Positions 25,828 to 34,537 of a stretch of DNA of 64,000 nt are shown in pieces. The position numbers and the translations under genes were made by a program. The stretch spans positions 1-64,000 of the forward strand of contig CAVTBE010000021.1 of assembly GCA_963732845.1 (NCBI GenBank). Reading direction: 5' to 3'. Positions within the stretch are counted from its first letter, which is position 1; every line of letters starts with the position of its first letter. The notes beneath the pieces are model-generated. The model ran no database searches and was not told the origin of the DNA. It saw only the letters and a list, made by a program, of their open reading frames with translations. This stretch comes from CAVSRC01 sp963732845 (GTDB taxonomy: Bacteria; Pseudomonadota; Alphaproteobacteria; Rhizobiales; Kaistiaceae).

Positions 25828-26783
25828 GCGCTTCCGACAAGAAGACGCTGACCCGGCTGCTCGCCGACATGCCCAGGAACTGGGGTCGCTGGGGCGCGGA
25901 AGACGAGGTCGGTGCGCTCAACTATCTGGGCGCCGACGAGATCCGGGCGGGCATGGCCGCGGTGCGCGAGCATCGCACCTTCACGCTCGGCGTTCCGATC
26001 GCCCTGCCATCGGGCGATCCGGTCTTCCCGGGCCGCTGGGCGGCGCGTCACTACATGGTTGCCGACAAGGCGGGCTTTGCCGCCGGCCACTGGCACGCCA
26101 TGCCCGGCGGGCTCGAATTTGCCGACGACTACGTCAGCGGCTTCGCCCAGGCCGGCACCCATTGCGATGCACTGGGCCACATGTGGTTCGACGACACGCT
26201 GTGGAACGGCTTCCCGGCCGACAGCACCAATGGCGGCATGAAGCGCGCCAGCATCGAACCGATCGCCAGGCGCGGCATCGTCGGTCGGGCGGTGCTGCTC
26301 GACGTGGCGCGGCTGCGCGGCAAGCCGTGGCTCGGTCGCGCCGAGACGATCGACCATCGTGACCTGGTGGCCTGCGCCAGGGCGCAGGGCGTCGACATCG
26401 CCCCGCGCTCGATCCTCATCATCCGCACCGGCTGGGTCGGTGCCCTGCTGCGCGGGGACGAGCGGATCGCAGAGGGCTACTGGGAGCCGGGCCTGACCTT
26501 CTCGCCGGACCTCGTGCATTGGTTCGACAAGATGCAGATCCCGGCCTTTGCCACCGACACACTGGCCAACGAAACCACCTACGAACGCGAGACGGGCATC
26601 ATGCTGGTGCTCCATGCGGCGCTGATGCGCAATCTCGGCATCGCCTTCATGGAAATGATGTGGCTCGACGATCTCGCAGCCGATTGCGCCGAGGACCGGC
26701 GCTACGAGGGCTTCTACTGCGCCAGCCCGGTGCGCGTCACCAACGGAACCGGCGGCGCGCTCAACCCCGTCTTCATAAAATGA
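25824..26783 (+). CDS. Cyclase-family metal-dependent hydrolase (kynurenine-formamidase-like)
   Basis: A 319-residue member of the cyclase family (Pfam Cyclase), which includes kynurenine formamidase, isatin hydrolase and similar ring- or amide-opening enzymes. The metal-binding core is FAQAGTHCDALGHMWF (HxD...H pattern), and PRSILIIRTGWV and ATDTLANET are also family-like. There is no signal peptide. It overlaps the ATPase gene by four bases and the amidase gene by four. A hydrolase of cyclic or amide compounds fits the neighbouring amidase; the substrate is unknown. Confidence 0.85.
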   Translation: MSASDKKTLTRLLADMPRNWGRWGAEDEVGALNYLGADEIRAGMAAVREHRTFTLGVPIALPSGDPVFPGRWAARHYMVADKAGFAAGHWHAMPGGLEFADDYVSGFAQAGTHCDALGHMWFDDTLWNGFPADSTNGGMKRASIEPIARRGIVGRAVLLDVARLRGKPWLGRAETIDHRDLVACARAQGVDIAPRSILIIRTGWVGALLRGDERIAEGYWEPGLTFSPDLVHWFDKMQIPAFATDTLANETTYERETGIMLVLHAALMRNLGIAFMEMMWLDDLAADCAEDRRYEGFYCASPVRVTNGTGGALNPVFIK

Positions 26784-28300
26784 TCAACCCGCGGAACCCA
26801 TCCATGCCGACGTCCGACGATACCACGCAACTGTGCTTCCTTCCTGCCGCCGAGCTTGCCGGCCGCATCCGGCGGCGCGAGGTTTCGCCGGTCGAGGTGA
26901 CGGAGGCCTATCTGCGACGCATCGAGGCGCGCAACCCGCTCGTCAACGCCTATACGCTGGTGCTCGCCGAGCAGGCGATGGATGCGGCGAAAGCGGCAGA
27001 GGCGGCGGTGATGTCGGGCAAGACGCTGGGGCCGCTGCATGGCGTTCCGGTCGGCATCAAGGATCTCGACGACCTCGCCGGCGTGCCAACCTCGATGGGC
27101 TCGCGGGCAGTCCACAATCGTGTGCCGAAACAGAGCGCCATCGCGGTCGAACGGCTGCTCGCCGCCGGCGCCATCGCGCTGGGCAAGACCAACACGCCGG
27201 AATTCGGTCACAAGGGCATCACCGACAATCTGCGCTTCGGCCCGACCAGCACACCCTGGGCGATCGGCTACAATTCCGGCGGTTCGTCCGGGGGCAGCGC
27301 TGCCGCGGTCGCCGACGGCATGGCGGCACTCGCCCAGGGGACCGACGGCGGTGGCTCGGTACGCATCCCGGCCGCGTTTAGCGGCACCGTTGGATTCAAG
27401 CCCTCCTTCGGCCGCGTCCCTTCGGTAACACGGCCGGACGGGTTCCTCTGGGGCCATCCGCTGGTCCACATCGGGCCGCTCGCCCGCACCGTCGCCGATG
27501 CCGCGCTGATGATCTCGGTCATGGCGGGCCCCCATCCGCGTGACCCGCTGACGCTTCCCGACGATGGGGTCGATTATGTCGCCGGCGCCAACACATCGGC
27601 GGAGGGCCTGCGCATCGCCTATAGCCGGCGCCTCGGCAACTTCCCTGTCGATCCGCGCGTCGCCGCCGTGGTGGAGACGGCGGTGGGCGCACTGCGTGAC
27701 AGCGGAGCGGCGATTGACGAGGTCGAGCTCGATCTCGGGGCCGATCATGACGTGCTCGCCCATCTGTGGGTGCGCATCATCTCGGTTCACTACGCGGCGA
27801 TTGCCCATCACTGGAAGCAGGAGGGCATCGACCTGGTTGGCGAGCATGGCGCCGTCCTGACACCTCAGTTCCGCGAGATGCTGGTGAGCGCGCACAACAT
27901 TTCCGCCGTCGACCACGCCCTCGACGACATGCTGCGCACCGGCGTTCTCGACGGCCTGGAGGATGTGTTCGAGCGCTACGACCTGATCGTCTCGCCGACG
28001 CTGGCCGTCCCGCCGGTGAAGAACGCGACTGATGGCAACACGATCGGCCCGGTCGAGATCAACGGCGAGCCGGTCGAGCCATTGATCGGCTGGTGCATGA
28101 CCTATCCGCTCAATTTCACCGGTCATCCGGCGATCTCGGTGCCGGCCGGGCTGACGCCGGAGGGTCTGCCCGTCGGTCTGCAGATCATCGGCCGCCGCCA
28201 CGCCGACGAAACGGTGCTGGCCATGGCGCGGCGCTTCGAGCAGGTGAAGCCCTGGTTCCAGGACTATCCGGGCCTGCAGGCCGCGAAAGAAACGGCCTAG
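26780..28300 (+). CDS. Amidase (amidase-signature family)
   Basis: A 506-residue amidase-signature enzyme. The Ser-cisSer-Lys triad is visible: Lys in VGIKDLDDLAGVPTSMGS, Ser in YNSGGSSGGSAAAVADGM and the nucleophile in TDGGGSVRIPAAF. The C-terminal half (GHPAISVPAGLTPEGLPVGLQIIG) is typical. The ATG at 26780 overlaps the previous stop; an ATG at 26804 is an alternative. It is the last gene of an operon with a sugar-type ABC importer and a cyclase-family hydrolase, so it probably cleaves an amide bond in an imported small molecule. Confidence 0.9.
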   Translation: MINPRNPSMPTSDDTTQLCFLPAAELAGRIRRREVSPVEVTEAYLRRIEARNPLVNAYTLVLAEQAMDAAKAAEAAVMSGKTLGPLHGVPVGIKDLDDLAGVPTSMGSRAVHNRVPKQSAIAVERLLAAGAIALGKTNTPEFGHKGITDNLRFGPTSTPWAIGYNSGGSSGGSAAAVADGMAALAQGTDGGGSVRIPAAFSGTVGFKPSFGRVPSVTRPDGFLWGHPLVHIGPLARTVADAALMISVMAGPHPRDPLTLPDDGVDYVAGANTSAEGLRIAYSRRLGNFPVDPRVAAVVETAVGALRDSGAAIDEVELDLGADHDVLAHLWVRIISVHYAAIAHHWKQEGIDLVGEHGAVLTPQFREMLVSAHNISAVDHALDDMLRTGVLDGLEDVFERYDLIVSPTLAVPPVKNATDGNTIGPVEINGEPVEPLIGWCMTYPLNFTGHPAISVPAGLTPEGLPVGLQIIGRRHADETVLAMARRFEQVKPWFQDYPGLQAAKETA

Positions 28301-28311
28301 CTAGGGCCCGG

Positions 28312-29580
28312 CTAGATCGAGACCTGCAACAGGTCGGAGAGCACCAGACCGGCGGCGCCGAGCAGTGCTGTCCGGTTGCCTGCATCACCGGCGATCAATT
28401 CGATATCGCTGCCCGGACGGGCCGGTACGAGGCGGCGCACCTGGGCGGCGATGGCGTCGATCATGCGCTGGCCGCCGAGCACGACGTCGCCGTGCAGGAT
28501 GTAGACATTGGGCGCCAGCGTCTGCTGCAGATTGGCGATGCCGATGGCGATGTTGCGGGCGTAGCGGTCGAGAAGCTCAGCCGCCGCCGTCGTTCCGCCA
28601 TCCGCCAGTTCTACCAGGCGGCCGGAGTCCATGCTGTCGGCCTCGGCAAGCCCGATGCGTCGGGCCTCGCGGCGCAGCCATCCGAGCGTGGCAATGGTGT
28701 CCCAGCAACCACGCCGTCCGCAGCGGCAGACCTCGCCGTCCACCTGCACGAAGGTATGGCCCAGCTCGCCACCGGCACCGGCGGCGCCGCGGTAAATATG
28801 TCCGTCGAAATAGAGGGCGCCGCCGAGGACCTCGCCGGTATAGACGACGGCGAATTGCGGTACGTCACGCCCCTTGCCAAACCAGCGGTCGCCAAGCAGG
28901 AGGGCGCGCGGGTGGTGATCGAGGCGCACCGGCAGGCGGAAGCGCTTGTTGAGTTCGGCGGCGAGCGGATAGCCACTGAGGGCGGGCGCCAGGTTGACCG
29001 CGACGATCGCGCCGTGGTCGGTGTCGACCATGCCGCCGACGGCGACGCCGATGCCAAGCGGCTTGCGCTTGGCTGCCTTCAGGGCGCGGCGGACGCAGTC
29101 AATCACGGTGGCGACGATCGGACCCACGGGCCCTTCGCCGTCGGGGAGCGCAATGCGGCATTCGGCCTGGACGGCGCCCTCCAGCGTCACCACGCAGGCA
29201 TGCACGGCCTCAGGCATGAGGAGCACGCCGCAGATCGGCTGTGCCTTGGGCGAGAACCAGAGCGGACGCGGCGGTTTGCCCCCGCCACGACTGGACGGTT
29301 CCGGATCCATTTCGACGAGAAGATCCTGGTCGATCAAAGGCTGGACGATGCCCGAGATCGTCGTGCGGTTGACGCCGGCCGCGCGGGCCAGTTCAGCGCG
29401 GCTTGTGGGCCCGAGGTCGAAAAGGGCCTGGATGACGCGGCCGCGATTCGCCGAGCCAACCACCGACGAGGACAGCAGCGATTGCTGTATGCGGCCGGAG
29501 TGCTCGCGTGATGAAGCAGACTTTTCGAGAGTCAGCCGGAATTTGGTCTTTCGCACAAATCTGGCCGGATGCTCGTTCAC
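28312..29580 (-). CDS. ROK-family transcriptional regulator
   Basis: A protein of about 422 residues with an N-terminal winged helix (RGRVIQALFDLGPTSRAELARAAGVNRTTIS, here cited by its beginning RGRVIQALFDLG) and a ROK sugar-kinase-like domain. The zinc motif reads CRCGRRGCWDT and the preceding HExGH-like segment GAGGELGHT is present. Start choice is uncertain: GTG at 29580 or GTG at 29556, neither with a strong ribosome-binding site. It converges on the amidase gene with an 11-base gap. ROK regulators respond to sugars, so control of one or both flanking ABC operons is likely. Confidence 0.87.
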   Translation of the reverse strand: MNEHPARFVRKTKFRLTLEKSASSREHSGRIQQSLLSSSVVGSANRGRVIQALFDLGPTSRAELARAAGVNRTTISGIVQPLIDQDLLVEMDPEPSSRGGGKPPRPLWFSPKAQPICGVLLMPEAVHACVVTLEGAVQAECRIALPDGEGPVGPIVATVIDCVRRALKAAKRKPLGIGVAVGGMVDTDHGAIVAVNLAPALSGYPLAAELNKRFRLPVRLDHHPRALLLGDRWFGKGRDVPQFAVVYTGEVLGGALYFDGHIYRGAAGAGGELGHTFVQVDGEVCRCGRRGCWDTIATLGWLRREARRIGLAEADSMDSGRLVELADGGTTAAAELLDRYARNIAIGIANLQQTLAPNVYILHGDVVLGGQRMIDAIAAQVRRLVPARPGSDIELIAGDAGNRTALLGAAGLVLSDLLQVSI

Positions 29581-29946
29581 GGTGGGGAGTCTCGACAGAA
29601 CCTTTGTGTGTGTACCGTCCTTAGCGGATGCAAGCTGTCGATTCGAGCATTTTGTTCGAGGCCCAGACAATGCCGGGGACGCGGTCCTCTGATCACGGAA
29701 GGCCATTCGGCCCGAGGGGTCGCGGGCCGCAAGGGGCAGCGACGGCTTCGCCATCAGGCGCCGACGCGCGCTTTCCGCAAGCGCCGCCGCGGCGTGGCCC
29801 CCACACGGAGCGCATGCGCGTGGCAGCCGGGTAGCGAGCGGCGTTGTCTAGACTGTGCCGATGGTGTCAGTGCGTCGGGAGGGAGCGGCAGCCCGCCCGC
29901 TCCCCTGCCATCATGCGACGGCCTGTGGTCGGCTGCGGGCCCGGGC
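29581..29946. other. Intergenic region between ROK and MBL-hydrolase genes, with a hairpin
   Basis: About 366 bases without a credible gene. The right part holds a hairpin at 29883-29906 (GGGAGCGG and CCGCTCCC arms, eight-base loop), 41 bases after the hydrolase stop in its direction of transcription, so it may terminate that operon, although no T-run follows. The left part should contain the ROK promoter; I cannot place it. Confidence 0.45.
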
Positions 29947-30777
29947 CTATGCGGCCTTGACGATCTTGTAGCCTTCGATTTCCTTGACGACCGGCAGGCC
30001 TTCCCAGCGGTCGGAATCGTGGATCAGGATCAGCCGCTTCTGGTCGTGGCCGATCTCGGTTTCGACCTTGTCGAGGGTCTTGAGCTGATCCCAGACGCAG
30101 CCGGTGGCATTGTTGAGCGGCGCATAGACGCCGTCATTGTTGACGCCGCTGAACTGGCGCCGCGAATAGACGCAGTCCCCCGAGATCACCAGGCGCCCGC
30201 GCGCCGTCTCGAGGGTGACGAACTGATGCCCGGGGGTGTGGCCGGGGCCGAGACGGGCGTGAATGCCGGGCAGGATGTTGTCCTTGTCGCCGTCGACCAG
30301 GGTGACCCGGTGTTCGATCGAGGCTTCGAGAGCCGTCCTGAGGTTGTCCGGATCGATGATCGCGGTCATGTAGCCGAAGCGCTTGGGCAGGGCGATGGCC
30401 TCGTACCAGGTCAGCAGCTCGCTCTTCTGGATGAAGATGTTGGCGTTGGGATACTGGCCGATCGAGCCCATGTGGTCGAAATGAGCATGGGTGATGACGA
30501 TGTCGGTGATCTCCTCCGGCTTCACGGCGAGTTCGCCGAGCATGCGCACCGGCGAAATCCAGTTGGGAATGCCGAACTTGCGGGAGAAGCCGGAGCTGTG
30601 TTCGTCCTGCATGAAGCCGGTGTCGATGAGTACCTTGTGCTCGCCCTGCATGGCCAGCATGAACGAGAACGGCAGGTCGACGACGCCATCCTTGTACATG
30701 CCGCTGATCAGATCGACCCAGGGCTGCTCCTTCGAGCGGGCATATTCGATGACGTAGAGATCCCAGATAGCGGACAT
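29947..30777 (-). CDS. MBL-fold hydrolase (N-acyl-homoserine-lactonase-like)
   Basis: A 276-residue metallo-beta-lactamase-fold enzyme. The zinc motif THAHFDHMG (HxHxDH) is followed by His in LGPGHTPGHQF and Asp in VISGDCVYS, the arrangement of lactonases such as AttM/BlcC. The ATG at 30777 has AGGAGG seven bases upstream. It is the last gene of a minus-strand operon with a ribose-type ABC importer (33405-34361, 31781-33358, 30789-31784). An intracellular sugar lactone is as plausible a substrate as an acyl-homoserine lactone. Confidence 0.87.
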   Translation of the reverse strand: MSAIWDLYVIEYARSKEQPWVDLISGMYKDGVVDLPFSFMLAMQGEHKVLIDTGFMQDEHSSGFSRKFGIPNWISPVRMLGELAVKPEEITDIVITHAHFDHMGSIGQYPNANIFIQKSELLTWYEAIALPKRFGYMTAIIDPDNLRTALEASIEHRVTLVDGDKDNILPGIHARLGPGHTPGHQFVTLETARGRLVISGDCVYSRRQFSGVNNDGVYAPLNNATGCVWDQLKTLDKVETEIGHDQKRLILIHDSDRWEGLPVVKEIEGYKIVKAA

Positions 30778-30788
30778 TTGGGTTCCTC

Positions 30789-31784
30789 CTAGCTTTCGGC
30801 GACGAGACGGCCAAGGCTCGACAGGGCCACGGCGACGATCAGGATCGAGCCCTGGAACATGTACTGGCTGAAGGTCGGCGCGCCGAAGATGTTGAGGCCA
30901 TTGAAGCCGATGGCGATGATCAGCGCCCCGACCAGCGTACCGAAAACGTGGAACTCGCCATCGCGGAGCGTCGCCGATCCGAGGAAGACCGCGGCAAAGG
31001 CGGTCAGCAGGTAGGAGTCGGCGGCGCTGGTGGTGCCGCTGCCCAGCCGCGAGGCAAGCAGGATGCCAGTCAGCGCGGCGCACATGCCGGAGATGATGAA
31101 GCCGAGCGTCTTGATACGGTCGACATTGATGCCGGCAAGGCGCGCCGCGGCAGCATTGCCGCCGACCGCCTGGATCTCCTGCCCTACGGCGGTGCGCTCC
31201 ACGACCACCCAGAGCCCGCCCAGAACCACGGCCATGGCAACGATGTTGTTGGGAATGCCGAACAGCCAGCGCCCCAGAGAAAGCTGGAGGAAAGCTTCGG
31301 GGACGCCGGCCACGATCGGCACGCCCGAGGAATAGGCGAAGGCGAAGCCGGTAAGGATCGTTCCGACGCCGAGCGTGGCGATCACCGAATTGACCCGCAT
31401 CTTGGTGACGATGAAGCCGTTGACGAAGCCGATGAGGCCGCCGAGCGCCAGGACGATCAGGATGGCAAGCGGAATGGGAATCTTGTCGTGAACGATCAGG
31501 CCGGTGACGAGGATGCCGTGCAGGCTGGCGGCCATGCCGATCGACAGGTCGAGTTCGCCGACAATGACGGCCAGCGTCAGGCCGCCGGCGATGATCATGG
31601 CCAGCGAGGCCTGATTGAGCACATTGGTGAAGTTGCCCAGGGTCGGGAAGGCGCGCGGCGACAGAAATGAAAACGCAGCGATCATCACCGCCAGACCGAT
31701 AATGGTGCCGTAGCGGGCGAAGATCCCCAGCGCCGCCTTGGTTTGCGGTGTCAGGCGTCGGCTGCCGATTGCGATGTCGGTCAT
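30789..31784 (-). CDS. Ribose-type ABC transporter permease (RbsC family)
   Basis: A 331-residue permease with about ten helices. Segments such as AGGLTLAVIVGELDLSIG, IATLGVGTILTGFAFAYSSG and FLGSATLRDGEFHVFGT match the RbsC family and parallel the other permease at 23981. The ATG at 31784 overlaps the stop of the ATPase gene (ATGA), so the two are translationally coupled. Confidence 0.94.
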   Translation of the reverse strand: MTDIAIGSRRLTPQTKAALGIFARYGTIIGLAVMIAAFSFLSPRAFPTLGNFTNVLNQASLAMIIAGGLTLAVIVGELDLSIGMAASLHGILVTGLIVHDKIPIPLAILIVLALGGLIGFVNGFIVTKMRVNSVIATLGVGTILTGFAFAYSSGVPIVAGVPEAFLQLSLGRWLFGIPNNIVAMAVVLGGLWVVVERTAVGQEIQAVGGNAAAARLAGINVDRIKTLGFIISGMCAALTGILLASRLGSGTTSAADSYLLTAFAAVFLGSATLRDGEFHVFGTLVGALIIAIGFNGLNIFGAPTFSQYMFQGSILIVAVALSSLGRLVAES

Positions 31785-33358
31785 GCTGGCTCCTCCGGAG
31801 CGAGTTTCCTGTGTTCGGCGTAACTGGCCGCCACGATGGCGCGGCGCGTCACATCCGCACCGCTGAATTCGGATACGATCCGCCCCTCCGCCATCACCAG
31901 CACCCGGTCGCAGACTTCGGGCAGTTCCTCGGGCTCGGACGAGACGACAAGCACGGCCATGCCCTTGCCGGCAAGCTCGCGGATCATGCGGTGGATTTCG
32001 GCGCGCGCACCGATATCGACGCCGCGGGTGGGTTCGTCGAGGATGAGCACACGCGGCATGCGCTTCAGCCAACGGCCGATGGCGACCTTCTGCTGGTTGC
32101 CGCCGCTCAGTCTTCCGACCTGCGTCGTGACATCCTGCGTCTTGATCGCCAGCTCCTCGACAACCTCCTGGGCCAGTGCCGCGCGGGCGCGTCCGCTGAT
32201 CAGCGGCACCGCCGGGCTCATGACGATGCGTTTGAGATTGGCGAGGCTCAGGTTGAAGGCAATGCTCTTGGTCAGGATCAGCGCCTCGGTGCGCCGTTCC
32301 TCGGGCACCAGACCGAGCCCGGCCTTGACCGCCGCATTGGGCGAGGAGGGAGCATACGGCCGGTCGTCCAGCGTCATGCCGCCGCCATCGGGACGGTCGG
32401 CGCCATAGATCAGCCGGACCAGCTCGGTGCGGCCCGCGCCCACCAATCCGCCGAGGCCGAGAACCTCGCCCTCGTGCAGATCGAAGCTCACGTTCTCGAC
32501 TTTCGGGGAGCGGGTCAGTCCTTTGACCTGGAGCACGGACCTGTGCCCTTCGAACGAGCGCTGGGACAACTGTTCGGCAGCCGGTACGCCGCCGACGATC
32601 GCCTCGACCAGTCCCTGGCGGGTGAGTTCCGCCTTTTCGAACAGCTGCGTCGACCGCCCGTCGCGGAAAACCGTGACACGGTCGCAAAGGGTCAGGATTT
32701 CCTGCAGCCGGTGCGACACGTAAAGCACCGACACCCCCGACGCGGACAGGTCGCGGACGATGGCGAACAGCCGCTCGCTTTCGCTTTCGGACAGGGAGGC
32801 GGTGGGCTCGTCCATCACGATCAGGCGTGCCTTGCGAACCAGGGCACGGCAAATGTTGATCAGCCAGTTTTCGGCCGTGGACAGGCCTTTGACATTGGCA
32901 CCGAGCGGCGCGGTGACGCCGACACGCTCGGCGATCGGGGCGACCTCGCGCGCAATGGTGCGCCAGTCGACCATGCCGAAGCGCGAGCGCTTGGGGATGC
33001 CCAGCATGATGTTCTGCAGAACGGACATGCCGGGGACAAACGAGAGTTCCTGGTGGATGAAGCTCATCCCCAAGGCCGTCGACTGGTGCGGCGTCTCGAT
33101 CGAGACCGGCTTCCCGTCGACTTCGATGACGCCGGAGTCCCGGTCGACCAGTCCGGCAAAAATCTTGATCAGCGTCGACTTGCCGGCGCCGTTGGCGCCG
33201 ACCAGACCATGCACTTCTCCGGGCAGGATATCGAGCGACACACCTTTGAGGGCCTGCGCTCCGCCGAAGGATTTGACGATGTTCTTGGCCGCAAGGAGCG
33301 GGGGAACACCTGGCGTCCCCGCTCCCTGCAGTTCAGGCGCATTCACTTGCTTCAACAC
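31781..33358 (-). CDS. Ribose-type ABC transporter ATPase with two nucleotide-binding domains (RbsA family)
   Basis: A 525-residue tandem ATPase. The first domain has Walker A GANGAGKST and Walker B LIVMDEPTAS; its signature is atypical (LSTAENWLINICRAL). The second domain has a weakened Walker A (GLVGAGRTELVRL) but a canonical signature LSGGNQQKVAIG and Walker B VLILDEPTRGVD. This asymmetry is usual in RbsA proteins. The GTG at 33358 is chosen, with GTG at 33346 as an alternative. It lies between the binding protein and permease genes of the same operon. Confidence 0.93.
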   Translation of the reverse strand: MLKQVNAPELQGAGTPGVPPLLAAKNIVKSFGGAQALKGVSLDILPGEVHGLVGANGAGKSTLIKIFAGLVDRDSGVIEVDGKPVSIETPHQSTALGMSFIHQELSFVPGMSVLQNIMLGIPKRSRFGMVDWRTIAREVAPIAERVGVTAPLGANVKGLSTAENWLINICRALVRKARLIVMDEPTASLSESESERLFAIVRDLSASGVSVLYVSHRLQEILTLCDRVTVFRDGRSTQLFEKAELTRQGLVEAIVGGVPAAEQLSQRSFEGHRSVLQVKGLTRSPKVENVSFDLHEGEVLGLGGLVGAGRTELVRLIYGADRPDGGGMTLDDRPYAPSSPNAAVKAGLGLVPEERRTEALILTKSIAFNLSLANLKRIVMSPAVPLISGRARAALAQEVVEELAIKTQDVTTQVGRLSGGNQQKVAIGRWLKRMPRVLILDEPTRGVDIGARAEIHRMIRELAGKGMAVLVVSSEPEELPEVCDRVLVMAEGRIVSEFSGADVTRRAIVAASYAEHRKLAPEEPA

Positions 33359-33404
33359 GGCCTGACGACACTTGCGTCTGGTTCAAATTGCGGTCGACCG
33401 GACC

Positions 33405-34361
33405 CTACTGGATCGCGTCCGGATGCTTGGCCAGGAAATCGTCGATGTTGTCCTTGGTGACCAGCACGGCCGGGACTTCGACCGCCTTGGGCTGCCAGGA
33501 CGCACCGGCGTCTTTGATCTCCTTGAGCATCTTCACCATATTGTAGCCCTCGGTGAAGCTGTCCTGCCAGGCGGTAGCGGTCATGAAACCGTTCTTGATG
33601 TTCTCAAGAGCCTGGGCGTTGCCGTTGACGCCGTAGACCTTGACGTCGGTGCGGCCCTGCGTGCGCAGCGCACCGATGGCGCCGATGGCCGGATCGTCCC
33701 AGCAGCCCCAGATCGCCAGATTCTCGTTTCCGGCAGGATGGCTGGCCAGCCACGCATTGGCGTATTGCGCACCGTCTTCGAAATAGCCCGGGATGCGCAC
33801 TTCGTTCTTCGTCACCTTGATGTCCGGATAGGCTTCGAGCGCCTTGTCGAGCTCGACCTCGCGGTTCCGGCACACCTCGCCGGTGTGATAGGTGAGCTCG
33901 AGCAGCGAACCCTTGCCATCCATGTTCTTGATCATGAGATCATCGACCGGGACGACCATCGGTCCGCCGGAGCCGTTGGTCGCGGCAACCGTGCTGCCGA
34001 GCCCGCCACCCCAGGTGACGACCGGGATATTGGCGCTGCCGGCGGCGGCAAGGCCGGCGCCGATCGACGACCACGGGAACACCATGTCGACGATGGCGTA
34101 GGCGCCGAGCTGGGCAAAATTCTGGATGGCCGAGTTGGCCTGGTCGGCGCTGCCGGCAGCGTCGATCACATTGATCTGGTAGCCGAGTTCGTCGGCAGCC
34201 TTGGTGGCACCCTGGATGTAGCGGGCGTTGTTGGCTTCGGTGGCGCTGATCGAGACGATGCCGATCAGCGGCTTGTCCTGCGCAAAGGCCGACGCCGCGG
34301 CCATCACGAGCGTTGCGGCAATGACGCCGCGAGACAGGCTTTTCAGTGTTTTGTTCTTCAT
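33405..34361 (-). CDS. Ribose-type ABC sugar-binding protein
   Basis: A 318-residue periplasmic binding protein. Residues 1-28 are a signal peptide (RGVIAATLVMAAASAFAQ). The fold is RbsB-like: PLIGIVSISATEANNARYIQ, AIQNFAQLGAYAIVDM and IWGCWDDPAIGAIGAL. The ATG at 34361 has GGAGA six bases upstream. It is the first gene of the minus-strand operon and is divergent from a LacI regulator, the classical layout for sugar operons. It is related in type to the IS-split binding protein at 23015 but is clearly a different protein. Confidence 0.94.
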   Translation of the reverse strand: MKNKTLKSLSRGVIAATLVMAAASAFAQDKPLIGIVSISATEANNARYIQGATKAADELGYQINVIDAAGSADQANSAIQNFAQLGAYAIVDMVFPWSSIGAGLAAAGSANIPVVTWGGGLGSTVAATNGSGGPMVVPVDDLMIKNMDGKGSLLELTYHTGEVCRNREVELDKALEAYPDIKVTKNEVRIPGYFEDGAQYANAWLASHPAGNENLAIWGCWDDPAIGAIGALRTQGRTDVKVYGVNGNAQALENIKNGFMTATAWQDSFTEGYNMVKMLKEIKDAGASWQPKAVEVPAVLVTKDNIDDFLAKHPDAIQ

Positions 34362-34414
34362 TCCGCTCTCCCTTCTCACTCTCCCTTGCCGGTCGTCGCC
34401 CGGACCATGGCGGC

Positions 34415-34430
34415 AGCGAACCGTTTCGCT
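34415..34430. promoter_or_regulatory. LacI-type operator between the ABC operon and its regulator
   Basis: AGCGAACCGTTTCGCT is a 16-base palindrome around a central CG with 14 of 16 positions symmetric, the usual form of a LacI-family site. It lies 54 bases before the binding-protein start and 107 before the regulator start. A weaker TTTC-N5-GAAA dyad is at 34475-34487. Confidence 0.6.
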
Positions 34431-34537
34431 ATATTTGCGGAAGATCACGGGGAGCGCAAGCATTTTTCATTGAATTTCCGCGCGAAAGGGTCATTCTAGG
34501 TGACCTAATTACGGCTAATCGGTTTGGCATATCGACA

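Noticed and set aside
31785..32852. N-terminal extension of the permease frame at 30789-32852
   Set aside because: The permease starts at 31784; the upstream part overlaps the RbsA-type ATPase in another frame and is not a fusion protein.
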